Shown in pieces: positions 17,694 through 26,397 of a DNA stretch of 64,000 bases. Position 1 is the first letter of the stretch. Every line of letters starts with the position of its first letter. Where the stretch lies: NCBI GenBank assembly GCA_958295885.1, contig OY282380.1:4201109-4265108 (forward strand), written 5' to 3'. Below the pieces are notes generated by a model. That model saw nothing but the letters and a program-made list of their open reading frames with translations, was not told where the DNA came from and did not search any database. The DNA is from Arenicellales bacterium (lineage in GTDB: Bacteria > Pseudomonadota > Gammaproteobacteria > Arenicellales > JAJDZL01). Position numbers and translations under genes: made by a program.

Positions 17694-18464
17694 CTATTTT
17701 GCAACAGCTGATCCGACCAGTCTCTCGAGAACGGTCGGCAGTTCGGAGCAGTGATTACAGACTGCGTCTGCCGTCGTCTCTGCCGCATCTGCAGATCTAG
17801 AACCCGTAAATAAGACTGCGCGCATTCCGAGTGCATGCGCACCTCGAATATCATTGTGCTCCCGATCTCCGACATGTACCAAATTTTGGACCGGCACGTC
17901 CAATTGGCGCGCGGCGGACTGAAACATGGATGGATGCGGTTTTGAGTATCCTACTTCATCTGAAAATGCAAAGGCACTGAAATACTTCAGTACGCCGTTC
18001 AGCTCCAGCCATTTCCTCAAGTTGCGACCGGGAGTGACTATCGCGTCGGATACGACGCCCAGTGAAAACATCTGAGAAATTTTCTCTAAAGCTTCTCGAA
18101 CTCCCGGCATGGCCCGAGGCGGAATTTCAATTTCCATATTTTCCAGTTTGAAAACTGCGTCGTCTAAGACTTCACCTGGCAATCCGCATTCGAGCACCGC
18201 GGAAATCCGATCCAATCTTTCGGGGACCGTCCAGGTAACAAACTCATCATGCCACACTCGATTGAACTCGTCATTAACGGTGACGCAGGCATGTCTGATC
18301 TGTTCAAAGGCGAATGACGAATGTTGACGATAGGCATTCCAAACCACGTGAATTCGTTCTTCACGTTTTGGACGAAGCCCCATCTGAGCCCGCATTTCTT
18401 CGTCGGAATCGTCAACGATGACGGTGTCCCATAAATCAAATGTAATGGCAAATTCCTGATTCAC
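17694..18464 (-). CDS. HAD-family hydrolase lacking the second motif I aspartate
   Basis: A 256-residue HAD-fold enzyme with a helical cap. Motif I reads FDLWDTV: the nucleophile D10 is present, but tryptophan replaces the second acid of the usual DxD. Motif II is VVSDA, motif III the lysine in GYSKPHPSMF, and motif IV HVGDREHNDIRGA. Loss of the second Asp is seen in haloacid dehalogenases (DxY) and phosphonatases (DxA), which do not cleave ordinary phosphate esters. The substrate is unknown. The neighbouring PbfA-like gene makes an organophosphonate product worth considering, but there is no direct proof. Confidence 0.8.
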   Translation of the reverse strand: MNQEFAITFDLWDTVIVDDSDEEMRAQMGLRPKREERIHVVWNAYRQHSSFAFEQIRHACVTVNDEFNRVWHDEFVTWTVPERLDRISAVLECGLPGEVLDDAVFKLENMEIEIPPRAMPGVREALEKISQMFSLGVVSDAIVTPGRNLRKWLELNGVLKYFSAFAFSDEVGYSKPHPSMFQSAARQLDVPVQNLVHVGDREHNDIRGAHALGMRAVLFTGSRSADAAETTADAVCNHCSELPTVLERLVGSAVAK

Positions 18465-18579
18465 GTTCGATTAAATCGCAACAATAATTAAAAAAGAAGA
18501 GCGCGGAAGCGCAGATTTACTACACAATGATGGTGGCTCGTCGAAAGCCGAAAATTATGCCACGAAAAGACCCTCAGCA

Positions 18580-19458
18580 CTACAGCAGTTCAGCGCTCAA
18601 TTGAATTCTCGCATCAATCTTGCTGATGAATTGTAAAACACAACCTGCAATTTCAGGACCTGCTTCAAGCAGAATTGAATGTTTGTATCGTGGCAATATT
18701 ACGAGTGATGAAGTGTGCAGCCTTGTAGCAATGAGACGATTCAAGCGAGGGCTGCAGCCGCCATCGTTTTCACCTGTAAGCACTAGTGCTGGAACTTCAA
18801 TCTCGTGAAGCCAAGGCAGCATTTCCGTAGCCGCGTAAATTCGAAAGACGTTCATAAATACGGCTTCATCGGTGCTGAGAACCTGCTGTAGCCTGTCTGC
18901 GACAATGTCTGGATGAGCTGATGTAAATTCGTCCGTAAACCACCGATCCACCAATGTTGGCAGCACACCAGCTACGCTCTGCTGTTCCATTGCCCTGACC
19001 ACGTTCCATACATTGGCAGAGTCCTGTTCGGTCCTGCCTGCGGCTGTAGAGAACAGCGACATGGACAGTACGTGGCCGGGATATTTTCTGGCATAGGCAG
19101 GAACAATCATCCCACCCAGTGAGTGACCTGCCAAGTGAACCTGGTTCAGACCCAGCTGTCCGCGAATCCACTCCAAGTCGTCAACCAGCTCTTCCAGTCC
19201 AAAATGCGGATCTCGTGTCGGATGACTGCCATGGCCTCGAAGGTCGTAACGAACGACAGTAAAATATTGACTCAGTGTGGGTACAAGAGTACTCCAGATG
19301 CTGCGTGTCGCACCGATTCCGTGAACCAGAATCAGGTTTGGACCACTGCCTTCAATGGCTGCTATTGCGTCAGGTTCAACAGCTTCAGAACGCGTCGAAT
19401 TTCGAATTGCCGGTCTGCTTGCAGACATCTGTTCACGAGATCCTAATTGTTGAACCAT
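18580..19458 (-). CDS. alpha/beta hydrolase
   Basis: A 292-residue alpha/beta hydrolase. The oxyanion motif VHGIG precedes the nucleophile serine in GHSLGG; the acid is in TGENDGGCSP and the histidine in YKHSILLE. The overall pattern resembles 3-oxoadipate enol-lactonase-like enzymes, but such resemblance is shared by many esterases. The first 25 residues are not conserved, so an internal ATG at 19428 is a possible start. It lies between the reductase and the HAD gene on the same strand, with spacings of 48 and 115 bases. Confidence 0.83.
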   Translation of the reverse strand: MVQQLGSREQMSASRPAIRNSTRSEAVEPDAIAAIEGSGPNLILVHGIGATRSIWSTLVPTLSQYFTVVRYDLRGHGSHPTRDPHFGLEELVDDLEWIRGQLGLNQVHLAGHSLGGMIVPAYARKYPGHVLSMSLFSTAAGRTEQDSANVWNVVRAMEQQSVAGVLPTLVDRWFTDEFTSAHPDIVADRLQQVLSTDEAVFMNVFRIYAATEMLPWLHEIEVPALVLTGENDGGCSPRLNRLIATRLHTSSLVILPRYKHSILLEAGPEIAGCVLQFISKIDARIQLSAELL

Positions 19459-19506
19459 TGAAGCGCGAACCGATTCAATGCATGGAAAACGAACGGTTCA
19501 CTTCAC

Positions 19507-20547
19507 CTAGCCGAATCTATCGTACCTGATTTTCCTAATCGAGAATTTCTTCTTTCTAAACAGCATCATTCTAGATGCGTCAACCGCAACGGGCGGACCG
19601 GCGACGAACGCCACCGACACATTTGACAGATCGTCGAGCACATGCTGACTGGCATCATGCAGGAAGCCTTGAACAAATCTGAAATGTGAAAATCTACTTT
19701 GGAGAGATTCATAACCACTCATATCGGTAAAAGCAATCGCGACTTGAAAATTATCGTTTTCGTCACAGAGCCGATGCAGATCTGAAAGAAAAAAAGCATC
19801 TTCGATTCCATTGAGGCCAAATACAAGCGTGGCGTTATGATTGTCGAGATGTCCACAGCGAATGGAATTTCGAATGATCGCCATGATGCCCGCAATTCCC
19901 GTACCACCGACCAATGCAACATAGTCTCCGTCAAGATCAGATGAAAATATGGCCCGACCGAGGGGCCCAAATCCTTGCAGCTGAGTTCCATTCCTACACT
20001 CACTAAACAGCCACTCAGTAAACTTTCCGTTCGGCATTTTCTTTACCAGAAACGGCAGGCGAGCCGTCGGCAAATCTTTGTGGTCCGTCATTGAATATGC
20101 GCGGTAACCGTCAATGCCGTCCACTGACACGGTAACGAACTGCCCTGGCAGGTAGTCAATCGGACTGTCCAAATCGTAGTCAAATACGGCAACCTGATCA
20201 TTCAGCAACTGAAAATTGGAGATTTCGCCACGCAGGATTCGTGGAACAGGCAAAGGCATGACTGACGGCGGCCCTGGTCGAACTTTGATCGTCAAGTCCG
20301 ATTTCGCCATGCTTTGACACATCAGAAGCTCATTTCGAGCTGGTCTCAGCGTTTTGCCGCCCGGGGCGTCGGACCAGCAGCTTTCCACATCACCCGAAAT
20401 GAGTTGGGCTCTGCAGGTGCTGCACGTGCCGCTGGCACATTCGTAAGGAAGCTTCAAACCGTGACGCAGACCGCAGTAAAGCAGCCTTTCTCCAGGCATT
20501 GGTTCAATCTGCTGGGTTCCTTGACTGCTCTCGAACGTAACTTTCAC
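19507..20547 (-). CDS. 2Fe-2S ferredoxin-NAD(P)H reductase
   Basis: A 346-residue electron-transfer protein with an N-terminal plant-type ferredoxin domain (cluster cysteines 37, 42, 45 and 77, CASGTCSTC) followed by an FAD-binding domain (YRAYSMT) and an NAD(P)-binding domain (GGTGIAGI). This layout is that of reductases serving ring-hydroxylating or soluble diiron oxygenases. No oxygenase component is in the window, so its partner is unknown. It is the first gene of the minus-strand quartet, preceded by an 800-base intergenic region. Confidence 0.85.
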   Translation of the reverse strand: MKVTFESSQGTQQIEPMPGERLLYCGLRHGLKLPYECASGTCSTCRAQLISGDVESCWSDAPGGKTLRPARNELLMCQSMAKSDLTIKVRPGPPSVMPLPVPRILRGEISNFQLLNDQVAVFDYDLDSPIDYLPGQFVTVSVDGIDGYRAYSMTDHKDLPTARLPFLVKKMPNGKFTEWLFSECRNGTQLQGFGPLGRAIFSSDLDGDYVALVGGTGIAGIMAIIRNSIRCGHLDNHNATLVFGLNGIEDAFFLSDLHRLCDENDNFQVAIAFTDMSGYESLQSRFSHFRFVQGFLHDASQHVLDDLSNVSVAFVAGPPVAVDASRMMLFRKKKFSIRKIRYDRFG

Positions 20548-21348
20548 TATCTTTAATCTGCCTGTTGATTGGGTCGGATTTTCAGTTGGAATTGCAGCTG
20601 GAAAAATTTTGATCGGGACATATGTTTTTCATGTTAAGCAATTTAACAAAGCCAGCACCTATATCAAGATTTGATATGCTGCGAACATAGATTCCTACAC
20701 TCGCATTCGTATCAATCCTAGGCTCCATTAATTTTTCAGCTGCATTGTAACTAGAACGATCTGAATTTCTACATCAAACAACATTATCGTAAATTTAAAT
20801 AGGCTTGACACCTTCAATACACTGCCCATTGGCAATGACATTCCGAACCGAACGCATTATTCAGTGATGTTCAACCGTCACCTCCTGTTTTCCATGAAGT
20901 AAATTGCGGTCCCTGCGGAATTTGTTGAATTTAATGATAGATGGAAACGGAAATTCTTCGGACTAAATTCTGTCAGCCGATGATATTGGTTATAATTGAG
21001 GTACATCAGGACCTTATTGATGTTAGACAGTTAATTTGAGCATGACTTCGGTTTCTGACACAATGATTTTGGCTTCCAGCAGCGAATTTCTTTAGACAAA
21101 GCATATGCACTTTTGATAAATCAATTTTTGATCTTATCGGCCAACGCGAGTCTTCAGTTGTGAACCGCTCACAGCTGTGCACGGGCACAGCCTTTCACCG
21201 TCGCGGGGCCATTTCGTAAATCAAGCGGGGCTTGCGAACGTCAGCGATTCTACCTATCGGTTCGCCGCTGTCGATCTTCGGAAAGCGATGCTGACTGGAC
21301 AGGTGCATCAAGTCCATTGCGAACGCAAAAGGAGGAGAATATTAAACA
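20548..21348. other. intergenic region between the reductase and rpn genes
   Basis: About 800 bases between divergent genes, so promoters for both should be here. The part near 21200-21330 is GC-richer and may be old coding sequence. A strong Shine-Dalgarno GGAGGAG at 21331-21337 serves the rpn gene. No other feature was found. Confidence 0.4.
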
Positions 21349-22311
21349 GTGAGTGAATCTGCTTCGTCTTCGGAAAGTTCAACATTCGAGATTACACACG
21401 ATGCGTTTTTTCGGGCCGTCTTCAAGGAAGAGAAATACTGTGTCGACCTGTTTCGGCTGGCCCTGAACGAAGAGGAATTCGACGCCTTCGACTGGTCCAC
21501 TCTGTCAAATGATACCGACACTCATTTCACTTCGAATTGGAAAGAACGCAGACCCGACCTGGTGGTGTCGGTGAACTGGAAACGCTACAGCATAAGGCTG
21601 CAGCTGATCAGCGTCATTGAGCACAAGAGCCGAAAGGATTCCGATGCGCTGCTGCAGCTGAACGAATACTGCGCCATCGTCATGCGCACCAAGCGCCGGC
21701 CGGTCCTGCCGATCATAGTCTACAGCGGGTTCCGACGCAAATGGCAGACGCCATTGCGACTGCACGATTCTCTGGTCAGGATGCCGCCAGAGCTGAAACA
21801 GATGTTTGCCGCCAACATCCCAGATTTCGAGCCTCGGTTCGTGAATCTGCGAGATCTCTCGATGGGTGCGCAGATCCGGGGTTTTGTGAGCGAACCGGCG
21901 CTCTACATGCTCAGTGCGATCTGGGGCTCTTCCAGAAGAATTCTGGAGCGTCTGTTTCGGATCAGCGAGTCGATGTCGCCGACCGACCGCAGGGAGCTGG
22001 TCCCGCGCACGGTGGATTATTATCTCGATCATCATTCCGAGTATACTATTGAAGACACCGTGAGAATTGAACAGGCTGTGGTCAAAGACGAGGGTAAGAG
22101 AATCATGCAAGAGGCGATATTCAGTTGGGAACGAAGAGAAGAGCGAGGCCGTCAAGAAGGGATTCAGCAAGGAATTCAGGAAGGAATTCAGCGAGGAGTC
22201 CAGCAGATTGCCAAGAAGATGCTGGAGGAAGGGGTGGATTTCGGTACGATTTGCAAATGGACTGGTCTGTCTTTCGACCAGGTCGAACAGCTACGAAATG
22301 GAATGGATTGA
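21349..22311 (+). CDS. rpn: Rpn-family recombination-promoting nuclease (RpnL toxin)
   Basis: A 320-residue protein of the Rpn/transposase_31 family. The PD-(D/E)xK nuclease residues are visible: H17 in ITHDAFFRAVF, D70 in RRPDLVV, E91 and K93 in VIEHKS. The C-terminal third is helical and contains four tandem four-residue repeats (GIQQ GIQE GIQR GVQQ), then IAKKML and a TGLS-VEQL end. Published work on E. coli Rpn proteins describes full-length RpnL as a DNA-cutting toxin with antiphage action, blocked by a small C-terminal protein made from an internal start. The GTG start is supported by a strong GGAGG 12 bases upstream. Confidence 0.88.
   Translation: MSESASSSESSTFEITHDAFFRAVFKEEKYCVDLFRLALNEEEFDAFDWSTLSNDTDTHFTSNWKERRPDLVVSVNWKRYSIRLQLISVIEHKSRKDSDALLQLNEYCAIVMRTKRRPVLPIIVYSGFRRKWQTPLRLHDSLVRMPPELKQMFAANIPDFEPRFVNLRDLSMGAQIRGFVSEPALYMLSAIWGSSRRILERLFRISESMSPTDRRELVPRTVDYYLDHHSEYTIEDTVRIEQAVVKDEGKRIMQEAIFSWERREERGRQEGIQQGIQEGIQRGVQQIAKKMLEEGVDFGTICKWTGLSFDQVEQLRNGMD
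22105..22311 (+). CDS. internal RpnS-like antitoxin within rpn
   Basis: An in-frame ATG at 22105 (codon 253 of rpn) is preceded by GAGGG with a ten-base spacing, a usable ribosome site. Translation from here would give a 68-residue protein with four GIQx repeats. This matches the genes-within-genes arrangement known for Rpn systems, in which the short C-terminal product dimerises and blocks the nuclease. The same GAGGG-ATG arrangement is kept in both downstream copies. Expression itself cannot be seen from sequence. Confidence 0.5.
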   Translation: MQEAIFSWERREERGRQEGIQQGIQEGIQRGVQQIAKKMLEEGVDFGTICKWTGLSFDQVEQLRNGMD

Positions 22312-22694
22312 AGTTACAAAATTTTGAACGTTTTCAGCTCGTTTTGGTTTTTCAAATTCTTTTTCAGAGATTTACTTCACCCCCGGCAAAGTTCAATTAC
22401 ATCCATAATGACTGCACAATTCGCTGGTCAAGATGCCAGTGGAGCTGAAACAGATGTCTGAAGCCAACATCACAGATTTCGAGCCTCGGTTCGTGAATTT
22501 GCGGTAGCTCTCAATGGGTGCGCAGATCCGGGATTTTGCGAGCGAAGGGACACTCTATATGCGCAATGCGATCTGGAGCTCTTCTAGAAGAATGTTGCAG
22601 CGGCTGTTTCGGATCAGCGAGTCAATGTCGCCGACCGAACTCATTGAGCTGATCCCGAGCACTGTGGATTATTATCTCGATCATCATTCCGCGT

Positions 22695-22928
22695 GTGACT
22701 ATTGAAGACATCGTGAGAATTGAACAGGCCGTGGTCAAAGACGAGGGTAAGAGAGTCATGCAAGAGGCGATATTCAGTTGGGAACGAAGAGAAGAGCGAG
22801 CCCGTCAAGAAGGAATTCAGGAGATTGCCAAGAAGATGCTGGCCAAAGGAGTGGAATTCGGCACGATTTGCAAATGGACTGGTCTGTCTTTCGACCAGGT
22901 CGAACAGCTACGAAACGGAATGGATTGA
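22695..22928 (+). CDS. stand-alone RpnS-like C-terminal protein, copy B
   Basis: A 77-residue frame from GTG 22695, or 56 residues from the ATG at 22758 that follows GAGGG. It equals the rpn C-terminal segment but has a single four-residue repeat (GIQE) in place of four. The segments before and after the repeat are nearly identical to rpn, ending TGLSFDQVEQLRNGMD. Sequence upstream of 22695 is broken by a TAG and a frameshift, so no nuclease can be made from this copy, yet the short frame is intact. It may act as an extra antitoxin. Confidence 0.5.
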   Translation: MTIEDIVRIEQAVVKDEGKRVMQEAIFSWERREERARQEGIQEIAKKMLAKGVEFGTICKWTGLSFDQVEQLRNGMD

Positions 22929-23339
22929 AGTTACAAAATTTTGAACGTTTTCAGCTCGTTTTGGTTTTTTAAATTCTTTTTCAGAGATTGACTTCACCCC
23001 CGGCAAAGTTCAAATACATCCATAATGACTGCACAATTCGCTGGTCAAGATGCCAGTGGAGCTGAAACAGATGTCTGAAGCCAACATCACAGATTTCGAG
23101 CCTCGGTTCGTGAATTTGCGGTAGCTCTCAATGGGTGCGCAGATTCGAGGTTTTGTTATCGAGCCGACACTCTACATGCTCAGTGCGATCTGGAGCACTT
23201 CTAGAAGAATGCTGGAGCGGCTGTTTCGGATCAGCGAGTCAATTTCGCCGACCGAACACAGTGAGCTGATCCCGCGCACGGTCGAGAATTTTCTTGACCA
23301 TCAATTCTATTGAAGGACATCGTGTGAATTGAACAGGCT

Positions 23340-23549
23340 GTGGTCAAAGACGAGGGTAAGAGAATCATGCAAGAGGCGATATTCAGTTGGGAACGAAGAG
23401 AAGAGCGAGGCCGTCAAGAAGGGATTCAGCAAGGAATTCAGGAGATTGCCAAGAAGATGCTGGCCAAAGGAATGGAAATCGGCACGATTTGCGATTTGAC
23501 TGGTTTGACTCTCGACCAGGTCGAGCAGCTGCGAAACGGAATGGGTTGA
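23340..23549 (+). CDS. stand-alone RpnS-like C-terminal protein, copy C
   Basis: A 69-residue frame from GTG 23340, or 60 residues from the ATG at 23367 after GAGGG. It carries two four-residue repeats (GIQQ GIQE). The tail differs from copies A and B at several residues (MEIGTICDLTGLTLDQVEQL). The upstream part of this copy is broken by a TAG at the same place as in copy B and by a stop before EQAVV. A family of inhibitors with different repeat numbers could arise this way. Confidence 0.5.
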   Translation: MVKDEGKRIMQEAIFSWERREERGRQEGIQQGIQEIAKKMLAKGMEIGTICDLTGLTLDQVEQLRNGMG

Positions 23550-23640
23550 AATTACAGAATTTTGAACGCTTTCAGCTCGTTTTGGTTTTTTAAATTCTAT
23601 TTCAGAGATTGACCTCACCCTAGGGAAAGTTCGAAAGCAC

Positions 23641-24583
23641 CCAAATATTCGTAAAATTCTAATTCAACAATCACCATATGATTCAATCAATTGAATGAGC
23701 TTTAGGATCAAATATCACTCCATTTGCACGATTAAGGCAATTCTTTCACAGTCTCCCTCGCTCAGGTTCTCGGGCGGGCGCAGCTTCAAGAGGCTGATGT
23801 AAATCGAAATTCTTCGATGGATTCGATCCACCCTCAAGGCATTGACAACGTGCAGTTGACTCCTGATAATTTCGATTCTTCCAACATCAATTCAACAGCC
23901 ACTTTTTTGTCTTTGTGATTTCCAGCATAGGTGATTTGAAAACAGCTCATCCATGAACAGCAGTTGCGGAAGCCAAGCAGCTGTAGCATGATTCATCAAT
24001 TCAGGGTGATTAATTCAGAATCATACTTGTTTCGTAGAGAATTCAACAAGGAACGATTGAACTGTTTTGTGGGATTGGATCAAGGTTCGATCGCATACCA
24101 GTTAAGCAGCGTCAAGCGCAGCGGGAATGCTTGCGCTTGACGCAGTTTTAAGCACAGCCGCACTTTGGATTATGATCGCGAACTGGACAAGCATCGACAG
24201 AACCCGGCCTCGGATTCGTGTAAATCGCTTCGCTAGAAATCCGACGAAATCATCAAAGCCACCTCCATTGTTTCAAGAAGAATATTGAGGCCTCTTGGGA
24301 ACTGTTTGAATTTAATGAAATTTCAAAAATTTTGGCTAAGATTGGCTCATCGCCGCGTTCATAAATGCTACGAAATCTGTTTTCAGACAGAACCAGATTC
24401 GTACAATCGCCATGAGAAGCCTATGGTAAACCTGCGATTGGAATTTTAAGGGTATGGTTGAGATGTAATCTTTATCCTCGAATCACTGCGCAGACATGAC
24501 CGTACAGAGCTTTATTTCCCATTGAAAACACAAGATTTGTTTGCTGATAGAAATCAACTTTTCTAAAAACGTCTGCTGAAAGC
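23641..24583. other. gene-free region with one strong hairpin
   Basis: About 940 bases with no supportable gene. Apart from the 12-bp hairpin at 24109-24143, I see only short traces without a readable frame. It separates the rpn array from the decayed kinase gene. Confidence 0.4.
24109..24143. repeat. 12-bp perfect hairpin followed by a short T-run
   Basis: GCGTCAAGCGCA and TGCGCTTGACGC pair perfectly around an 11-base loop and are followed by AGTTTTAAG. This looks like a terminator, but no gene ends nearby on the plus strand. It may be a palindromic intergenic element. A second copy was not noticed in the window. Confidence 0.5.
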
Positions 24584-25515
24584 ATGGAAAATTTACAAAA
24601 CCAGTTTGAAGTAATTGAAATTTCGTTTGATGAAGATTCGTTGCGAGATGAATTTATGGGCAACAAGGAAAAGTTCTGGTTCTCCTTCGACGACGAACCT
24701 GAAGAAATGTGGCTCTTCAAGTATCCTCTCAAGAACACTGGCGAGCACTGGGCCGAGAAAATTGCAGAACAAATCTGTTTGCTGCTGAACATTGAACATG
24801 CAAGAGTTGAATTAGCAAAGTATTCAAACGATTACGCTACTGTGACTAAGAGTTTTGTAGGAAACAGTGAACTTTTTCATAGAAATCAAATTCTAAGTAG
24901 AGTAATGACTGACTGTTGCCTTGATAGAGGTCCGGACAATCTAAGCATACGTTAGATAACATATTCCATGCTCAGGAACGGGCACTTGGACCGATTGAGC
25001 TAATTCGACCGTACGGTGCTTTAGACATAATTCCAGCGAAGTGTCAAATTGCGGAATACTTCGTTTTAGATGCGTTAATCGGCAACACCGACTGGCATCA
25101 CGAGAATTGGGGAGTTCTTCTTGACTTTGAAAAAGACAACAGTTATTTGATTGTTCGTCTAGCGCCGACGTTCGATCATGCGTCTTCTCTTGGCAGAGAG
25201 CTGCAAGATGATAAACGCGAACTATTTCTGAATGAGGAACGAGTTGGAAAATATTCAAGAAGAGCAAGAGGTGCAGTGTATTGGTCAGAAAGTGACGGCC
25301 GCGGACCCGCGCCTCTCGAATTGGTTCGTTTAGCCAACCAAAAACATCCGAAAATTTTTCAACTCGCATTGAATAAACTAGCGGTACTGGATAACAATCA
25401 AATCCGCTCGGTCGTAAACCGAGTTCCCAGTTCCTGGATGACCGATTCGGCTAAGAATTTCGCGATCGAGCTCATGAGATACAACCTGCAGCAATTAAAA
25501 AATCTAATCGAATGA
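24584..25515 (+). pseudogene. HipA-like kinase gene with a frameshift
   Basis: The first frame (24584-24955) encodes EKFWFSFDDEPEEMWLFKYP and GEHWAEKIAEQICLLL, the N-terminal lobe of HipA-like kinases. The second frame, open from about 24928 to 25515, continues with SKHTLDNI, then LIGNTDWHHENWGVLL, the catalytic loop with its Asp and Asn, and PTFDHASSLG, the metal-binding loop. A one-base shift near 24925-24930 joins them. Catalytic residues are all present, so the damage may be recent or a sequence error. Its stop overlaps the ATG of the next gene (ATGA). Confidence 0.75.
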
Positions 25516-26276
25516 ACATGAAAACCCTGTATTTGAGCTGGCAAAGCAAGCGTAAACGTCTTTGGCATCCAGTGGGCAGACTAGATGTGCTTGGTGAACA
25601 GGAGTGGCATGTGTTTCGTTAAATCAAAGGGGCAATCAAGGCTAGAGAGAAAGCGCATTTCTTTCCACTGCTAGAATTTCCAGATTTGAAAAGAGCCTAT
25701 TTTTCCCCAAGCTATTTTCGAATTTTGCAAATCGAGTCATTGCATCAAATCGTCCAGACCGAAAAAATCTACAGAATTTAGGGCTGACTGAAAAAGCTGG
25801 TCCCGTGGAAATTTTGTCGATCAACGGCGGGAAGCGAGTGACCGACGCATATCAAGTATTTCCCAAGCTTGAAAAGCGCGAAGACGATGGCTTTGCCTGC
25901 CGTTTTTTTTCTGCATGGTCGGAAGTATGTTGATGAAAGCGCACAGAATAGGATTGACTCTCTAAATATGGGTGAAGATTTGAAGACGCAGTTGGAACCT
26001 GACAATCCTGTGGACGCTCGCGCTCTCAAGATTCTAACTGGAGATGGATGCAAAATTGGTTATGCGCCGCGATATCTCAATAATGATTTATCCCATGTTG
26101 TTCAATCGCATCAGGATAAGAGTTTATCCGTAATCCAAATCAATAAACAACGGCCAGTGCCTTCTAATCAGCGAGTATTGATTGAGATGAAAGGGTTTTT
26201 TGCAGACCACATGCCAATGGAAAGCGAAGAATTTGATCAGGTCAATTGCCGATGCCGTATGAATTGCTTGATTTGA
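25512..26276 (+). pseudogene. HIRAN-domain gene, broken by a stop and frameshifts
   Basis: The ATG at 25512 overlaps the kinase stop, and the first 36 codons (KTLYLSWQSKRKRLWHPVGR) match a family found next to HipA-like kinases. A TAA at 25620 interrupts it, and the same frame resumes at once with KGAIKAREKAHFFPLLEFPD. A frameshift near 25710 leads to GPVEILSINGGKRVTDAYQV, and another in a T8 run near 25905 leads to the HIRAN domain itself (LEPDNPVDARALKI, KIGYAPRYL). At least three lesions make it non-functional as read. It was probably the partner of the kinase in a two-gene module. Confidence 0.72.
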
Positions 26277-26397
26277 AGAACTGGATGAAAACTGAGGTAA
26301 ATCTGAGTGCTGTTTTTGTGTTGGCATTTGAGCGGCCCCGTCCAGTTCCGAAGTCAGATTAACCAAAATTTGAATTCAGAATCCTTTACGAATCACC

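Larger units (their letters stand above)
21775..23640 (+). repeat. three tandem copies of the rpn C-terminal half
   Basis: Copy A is the 3' half of rpn (21775-22427), copy B 22428-23040 and copy C 23041 to about 23640; unit length is about 610-655 bases. Landmarks such as LVRMPPELKQM, GAQIRGF, EQAVVKDEGKR and the trailer TTACAAAATTTTGAACG recur in each. Copies B and C share a TAG that replaces a codon after VNLR and the same upstream linker (TTCACCCCCGGCAAAGTTC), so the stop predates their duplication. Both also have a frameshift before the antitoxin-like segment. Confidence 0.85.
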
